NCBI GenBank assembly: GCA_026414955.1
Contig: JAOAIA010000015.1
Span: 1-24,340 of the forward strand
DNA length: 24,340 nucleotides
Direction of reading: 5' to 3'
From: Candidatus Bipolaricaulota bacterium
GTDB lineage: Bacteria > Bipolaricaulota > Bipolaricaulia > RBG-16-55-9 > DRXL01
Shown: positions 20,989-24,340 of the stretch, in pieces
Numbering within the stretch: the first letter of the stretch is position 1
Layout of the letters: each line of letters opens with the position of its first letter
Program-made: the position numbers and the translations under genes
The notes under the pieces: model-generated
Database searches by the model: none
What the model saw: only the letters and a program-made list of their open reading frames with translations
What the model was told of the DNA's origin: nothing

Positions 20989-21020
20989 GTTGGCGCTTAG
21001 CCCAGAGACATGATGTTGAT

Positions 21021-21149
21021 ATGATCGCTGCTCTTGAGATTGCTCTTCTGGGGATGGGGATGGTCTTTGGGGTGTTGGGCATCTTGCTGGGGGTTATGAT
21101 CGTGCTGGAGAGATGGACCCAACCCAAAGGAGGAGCCAAGGATGAGTGA
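21021..21149 (+). CDS. gcdD/oadG-like: Small gamma/delta subunit of Na+-translocating decarboxylase (OadG/GcdD-like)
   Basis: A 42-residue open frame: a membrane helix at residues 3-29 with LLGMGMVFGVLGILLGV, followed by a short charged tail (LERWTQPKGGAKDE). The G-M-G-M-V-F pattern in the helix is typical of OadG/MmdD/GcdD subunits, which hold the carboxyltransferase and the membrane beta subunit together. It is at the short end for the family and lacks the long Pro/Ala-rich tail. Its end overlaps the beta-subunit start by 8 bp, and the beta ribosome site (AAAGGAGGAG) lies inside it, so the two are coupled. No good Shine-Dalgarno sequence precedes ATG 21021; the repeat array ends about 32 bp upstream. 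Confidence 0.8.
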   Translation: MIAALEIALLGMGMVFGVLGILLGVMIVLERWTQPKGGAKDE

Positions 21150-22272
21150 ATTGTTCGGATTTCTGCAGTTGAACTGGCAGATCGCCACGATGTTAGTCAT
21201 CGGTGGGCTGCTCATCTATGTGGGGATTGTCAAGAAGGTCGAGCCGGTTCTCTTGATCCCCATCGGCGTGGGGGTGATCATGGCGAATATCCCCTTGGGG
21301 GGATTAGCTGAAGAAGGAGGGCTCTTTGCCCTGCTCAAGAGAGTGGGGATTGACACCGAGCTCTTCCCGCTCTTGATCTTCATCGGCATCGGCGCGATGA
21401 TCGACTTCGGCCCCTTCTTAGAGAGGCCGTACACGATCTTCTTGGGGGCAGCTGCCCAGTTCGGCATCTTTGGCACGTTCTTATTGGCGTATATGTTAGG
21501 GGATGGGTGGCTCCGTCTGTTGGACTTTAGCCTAAAAGACGCAGCGAGCATCGGGATTATCGGCTCGGCGGACGGGCCGACTTCTATTTATGTTTCGACC
21601 GTGCTGGGCTCGAAATACGCTCCGGCGATTGTCGTGGCGGCGTACTCGTATATGGCGCTGGTGCCCATCATTCAGCCGCCGATTATGAGGCTTCTGACGA
21701 CTAAGCGAGAAAGGAGCCTGAAGATGTCCGCCAGAGGCAGAGAGGTCTCTCAGAGGGCCAAGATTCTCTTCCCGTTGGTGACGATCTTATTAGTGGGGCT
21801 TTTGGTGCCCAAGGCCACGCCGTTGATCGGCTGTCTGATGTTTGGGAATCTCCTTCGGGAGAGCGGGGTGGTGGAGCGGCTCTCGGCGGCGGCGCAGAAC
21901 GAGCTGGCCAATATCGTCACGCTGCTGTTGGGGCTGACTGTGGGCGGGATGATGGGAGCCGCGGATTTTCTCAAAGTAGAGACGATCACGATCTTCGTCA
22001 TGGGGGTGATCGCGTTTGCGTTGGACACGGCGGCAGGAGTGATCTTCGGCAAGATCTTGTGCGTGCTCTCCAAGGGGAAGGTCAACCCGCTGATTGGGGC
22101 GGCGGGGATCTCGGCCTTTCCCATGTCGGCCAGAGTCGTCCAAAAAGTGGGCTTAGAAGCCAATCCTCACAATCACTTATTAATGCAAGCGGCGGGGGCG
22201 AATACGGCGGGGCAGATCGCTTCGGTCGTCGCTGGGGGCGCGATCTTGACGCTCGTTCCCCTCTTTAGTTAA
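21142..22272 (+). CDS. gcdB/oadB-like: Na+-translocating acyl-CoA decarboxylase beta subunit
   Basis: A 376-residue integral membrane protein, the Na+ channel and carboxybiotin decarboxylase part of the oxaloacetate/methylmalonyl-CoA/glutaconyl-CoA decarboxylase family. Family motifs: IGIGAMIDFGPFL (81-93), GIIGSADGPTSIY (138-150) with the Na+-linked D144, GNLLRESGVVERL, and near the end NPLIGAAGISAFPMSARVVQKVG and NHLLMQAAGANTAGQIAS. About nine to eleven hydrophobic segments are visible. It decarboxylates carboxybiotin and exports Na+. The substrate is set by the alpha subunit; here the neighbouring glutaryl-CoA dehydrogenase suggests glutaconyl-CoA. Its stop overlaps the stop of the convergent biotin-carrier gene. 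Confidence 0.94.
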   Translation: MSELFGFLQLNWQIATMLVIGGLLIYVGIVKKVEPVLLIPIGVGVIMANIPLGGLAEEGGLFALLKRVGIDTELFPLLIFIGIGAMIDFGPFLERPYTIFLGAAAQFGIFGTFLLAYMLGDGWLRLLDFSLKDAASIGIIGSADGPTSIYVSTVLGSKYAPAIVVAAYSYMALVPIIQPPIMRLLTTKRERSLKMSARGREVSQRAKILFPLVTILLVGLLVPKATPLIGCLMFGNLLRESGVVERLSAAAQNELANIVTLLLGLTVGGMMGAADFLKVETITIFVMGVIAFALDTAAGVIFGKILCVLSKGKVNPLIGAAGISAFPMSARVVQKVGLEANPHNHLLMQAAGANTAGQIASVVAGGAILTLVPLFS

Positions 22273-22484
22273 CTCTCAATGATGATCATGGTCTCGCCGG
22301 CCTTGATCGCTTGGCCTTGGGTGATGCGGATCTCCTTCACGGTGCCGGAGACCGGCGCGACGATGGCGTTCTCCATCTTGAGGGCTTCGAGAGTACAGAG
22401 GGTATCGCCTTCGGTGACTGTGTCGCCGACTTTCACGTGAATTTGAAGGACCTTCCCCGCCAACGGGGCTTCTACGATCTCCAT
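22269..22484 (-). CDS. gcdC-like: Biotin carrier protein (biotinyl domain) of the decarboxylase
   Basis: A 71-residue protein that is a single biotinyl/lipoyl-attachment domain: VEAPLAGKVLQIHVKVGDTVTEGDTLCTLEALKMENAIVAP, with the biotin-accepting Lys in A-L-K-M-E-N, where A-M-K-M is more usual, then VKEIRITQGQAIKAGETMIII. Unlike many GcdC or MmdC proteins it has no Pro/Ala-rich N-terminal linker. It carries CO2 from the carboxyltransferase to the membrane beta subunit. It follows the carboxyltransferase gene by 15 bp, with AAGGGGAA before the ATG. Confidence 0.93.
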   Translation of the reverse strand: MEIVEAPLAGKVLQIHVKVGDTVTEGDTLCTLEALKMENAIVAPVSGTVKEIRITQGQAIKAGETMIIIES

Positions 22485-22499
22485 ATTCGGATTCCCCTT

Positions 22500-24083
22500 T
22501 TATAGATTAATATTAGAATATTTCTTCCAAATTTTCCAGGGACAACTGCCGGGGGGAACGAATTTGTTCTCTAACAGATCCAAAGCGCGATTGATATATT
22601 TTCTCGTGTCGTGGGGCATGATGATATCATCCACGCAGCCGCGTTCTGCCGCGCGATAGGGGTTCTCGTAGAGCTCGCTGAACTCGCGGATTCTCTTGGC
22701 TTTTGTCTCTTCGGGGTTGGGGGACTCTTTGATCTCGCGGGCGAAGATGACGCTCGCGGCGGTCTCCGCCCCGACGATCGTGACCCGAGCCGTGGGCCAG
22801 GCAAAGACGAAGTCCGCACCAATGCTCTTATCTAACATGCCGTAGTGGGCTCCGGCATAAGATTTTCTCACGATAATCGAGATGAGGGGCACGGTGGCAT
22901 TGGCCCAAGCGAAGAGCAGTTTTGCGCCGTGGCGCAGGATCCCCGCCCACTCTTGCTGAGAGCCGATCATGTAGCCCCCGCAGTCCACCAGCGTCACGAT
23001 GGGGATGTTAAAGAGATCGCAGAATCTGATGAAGCGTGCCCCCTTGTCTGCTGCGTTGATGTCGAGAGCGCCGGCAGCCCATAAGGGCTGATTGGCCCAA
23101 ATCCCTACAGGTCGTCCCCCAAACCGGGCAAACCCTGTGATCACGCTCTTGGCGTGATGCTCCATCGTCTCGAAGAAATATCCGTCGTCCACGACAGCTT
23201 TGATGACTCTTCTCATATCGAAGGGCTTGAACGGCTCATCGGGGACGATCTCGTCCAGCTCCGGGATGGTGCGGTCGGAGGGGTCTTGGGTCTGGCGGCG
23301 GGGTGAGCGCTCTCTATTGTTCGAGGGCAGAAACGAGAGTAATTCCTTCGCTTTATCTATGGCGTCTTGGTCGTCTTTGGCGACGATGTGTGTCTGGCCG
23401 GCCTTGACAGCATGGGCCTGCCAGCCACACAGCTCCTCGAGGGTTATCTCTTCACCGATCTGGGTCTTGACGAACGCTGGCCCAGCAATCCCCAAAAACC
23501 CTGTATCCCGAACTTGGATGAGAAAATCTTGCATGACCGGGTGATAGGCTTGGCCCCCAAGACACGGGCCAAGCAATAGGGCGATCTGGGGGATGACGCC
23601 CGAAGCGAGCGTCTGGATCCGGAAGAGCTTTCCGTAGGCTTCGAGAGTATCTATGCCCTCTTGCAAGCGCGCCCCGGCTGAATCGTTCATCCCGATGACG
23701 GGGAAGCCCTTCTCCATCGCAAACTGAATCGCATAGGTCTCCTTGAAGCCGTGATACTCCCCGAACGTCCCGGCCATCGCTGAGTAATCTTCAGAGAACG
23801 CGACGACCAGGCGTCCGTTTACTTTCCCGAACGCCGTGATGACCCCTTCAGCGGGGATCTGGGCTTTGTCCATGCCAAAGTGCACTGTCCTGTGCTTTAT
23901 ATGCATTCCGATCTCGGTATACTCCCCGTTATCGAAGAGATACTCTAAGCGCTCGCGGGCGTTGAGTTGTCCTGATTTCTTGCGCTTCTCTAGGACACTG
24001 GGATCGCCCATCTTGAGGATGCGCTCGCGCTCCTGCTGCAGTTCTTTGTACAGGTCTTCTTTCTTCTTGTAGAATGTATGCAT
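22500..24083 (-). CDS. Acyl-CoA carboxyltransferase, decarboxylase alpha subunit (possibly glutaconyl-CoA specific)
   Basis: A 527-residue carboxyltransferase with two crotonase-like halves: the N half (about 35-255, NARERLEYLFDNGEYTE, GMNDSAGARLQEGIDTL, ASGVIPQIALLLGPCLGGQAY) and the C half (about 285-500, FIRFCDLFNIPIVTLVDCGG, WAGILRHGAKLLFAWANATV). It transfers CO2 between an acyl-CoA and biotin. Propionyl/methylmalonyl enzymes have VDVPGF and GGAYDVM; here these are VDCGGY and GAHYGM (411-416), closer to methylcrotonyl-CoA carboxylase (GAGNYGM) and Acidaminococcus GcdA (AAAHY), both acting on a vinylogous enoyl-CoA. With the neighbouring dehydrogenase and Na+ pump, glutaconyl-CoA is the best guess; methylmalonyl-CoA or methylcrotonyl-CoA cannot be excluded. 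ATG 24083 has AAGGAGG upstream; the open extension to 24236 only reads through a repeat. Confidence 0.9.
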   Translation of the reverse strand: MHTFYKKKEDLYKELQQERERILKMGDPSVLEKRKKSGQLNARERLEYLFDNGEYTEIGMHIKHRTVHFGMDKAQIPAEGVITAFGKVNGRLVVAFSEDYSAMAGTFGEYHGFKETYAIQFAMEKGFPVIGMNDSAGARLQEGIDTLEAYGKLFRIQTLASGVIPQIALLLGPCLGGQAYHPVMQDFLIQVRDTGFLGIAGPAFVKTQIGEEITLEELCGWQAHAVKAGQTHIVAKDDQDAIDKAKELLSFLPSNNRERSPRRQTQDPSDRTIPELDEIVPDEPFKPFDMRRVIKAVVDDGYFFETMEHHAKSVITGFARFGGRPVGIWANQPLWAAGALDINAADKGARFIRFCDLFNIPIVTLVDCGGYMIGSQQEWAGILRHGAKLLFAWANATVPLISIIVRKSYAGAHYGMLDKSIGADFVFAWPTARVTIVGAETAASVIFAREIKESPNPEETKAKRIREFSELYENPYRAAERGCVDDIIMPHDTRKYINRALDLLENKFVPPGSCPWKIWKKYSNINL

Positions 24084-24102
24084 AGAGGGCCTCCTTGCTG
24101 TC

Positions 24103-24131
24103 AGCTTACGATATGAGGGAGCTTTGTGCAA
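24103..24131 (-). promoter_or_regulatory. Weak promoter candidate for the carboxyltransferase-biotin carrier operon
   Basis: On the minus strand TTGCAC (24131-24126), 17 bases and TAAGCT (24108-24103) would start transcription near 24096, about 13 bases before ATG 24083. The -10 match is poor (three of six). Confidence 0.35.
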
Positions 24132-24138
24132 GCTCTCC

Positions 24139-24229
24139 TCACCCTCACCCCTGATCCCTCTCCCTGTGAGGGAGAGGGGGGAGGTGCAGTGTAGGGGCGA
24201 ACGGCCGTTCGCCCCTACTCCGAGGGTGA
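24139..24229. repeat. Composite palindromic element, copy 2
   Basis: Outer arms TCACCCTC (24139-24146) and GAGGGTGA (24222-24229) enclose a perfect 10-bp hairpin CCCTCTCCCT/AGGGAGAGGG (24156-24178, 3-base loop) and a 28-bp perfect palindrome (24191-24218, half-site GTAGGGGCGAACGG). In reverse orientation it shares the core palindrome and flanking words with 14745-14803; the CCCTCTCCCT hairpin is an addition. The sequence from 24230 to 24298 shows nothing recognisable. Confidence 0.8.
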
Positions 24230-24298
24230 TCGGCATTACCGACCAAGAAGGTCAAACAGAGTAGCCTCTAAGCGATAGGAAAAGTGAAGTAGGATATC

Positions 24299-24340
24299 GT
24301 GAGATATCTTGGGGTGAGCGTGGCTCTCGTGGTGTTAGTG
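24299..24340 (+). CDS. Possible start of an exported protein, partial
   Basis: GTG at 24299 opens a frame of 14 codons to the window end, reading MRYLGVSVALVVLV, the beginning of a signal peptide or membrane helix. AGTAGGAT lies seven bases upstream as a weak ribosome site. The product cannot be named, and the fragment is too short to be sure that it is a gene. Confidence 0.35.
   Translation, partial: MRYLGVSVALVVLV

Noticed and set aside
20638..21013. Open frames through the repeat array (peptides repeating AQFIASP, GAIYCVP, RNLLRPQ)
   Set aside because: They arise from translating the tandem DNA repeat in three frames; no ribosome site or family match.
24084..24236. 51-residue N-terminal extension of the carboxyltransferase
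   Set aside because: It is translation of the palindromic element; ATG 24083 has an AAGGAGG site and begins the family sequence.

Overview
This is a bacterial chromosomal fragment of roughly 57% GC (estimated by eye), probably the end of a metagenomic contig, because its first 19 bases are a sequencing-library adapter. The phylum cannot be fixed from gene content. A short (about 200-residue) EF-Ts, broken housekeeping operons (pyrH without frr, nusA without infB), an RNase Y, and a periplasmic nitrite-oxidoreductase/nitrate-reductase type enzyme beside a Na+-pumping acyl-CoA decarboxylase argue against Proteobacteria and for a deep-branching or candidate-phylum lineage. Promoters look like ordinary sigma-70 sites with 17-bp spacers, and several start codons sit almost at the predicted transcription start.

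Left part (1-4937, minus strand): a molybdenum enzyme of the type II DMSO-reductase family, encoded in the order alpha (Tat-exported catalytic subunit), beta (four Fe-S clusters), gamma (signal-peptide heme b subunit, cut off by the contig end). It most resembles periplasmic nitrite oxidoreductase. Behind it on the same strand lie rpsB-tsf-pyrH (4980-7067).

Middle part (7188-15092): a divergent promoter region leads to pgsA, which overlaps rluD tail to tail by 180 bp. Then come rimP-nusA, a large RND/MMPL exporter, rny (RNase Y) and acyP.

15124-19611 is an envelope block. It holds an unusual membrane-spanning transcription regulator (sensor outside, OmpR-type winged helix at the C-terminus inside), a secreted helical protein of unknown role, a two-domain cupredoxin, a CHRD protein, a membrane-anchored cupredoxin and an exported alpha/beta hydrolase.

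Right part (19608-24083): a glutaryl-CoA dehydrogenase, then a 42-residue gamma and a beta subunit of a Na+-translocating decarboxylase, and convergent to these a biotin carrier and a carboxyltransferase. Together they can form the route glutaryl-CoA to glutaconyl-CoA to crotonyl-CoA plus CO2 with Na+ export. Residues in the dehydrogenase and in the carboxyltransferase fit this reading.

Small palindromic repeats are scattered through the window. Two related elements sit at 14745-14803 and 24139-24229, a ten-unit tandem palindrome array sits at 20757-20988, and three palindromic sequences lie in frame inside genes (rluD, the RND exporter, the membrane regulator). No tRNA, rRNA, CRISPR or transposase gene was seen.
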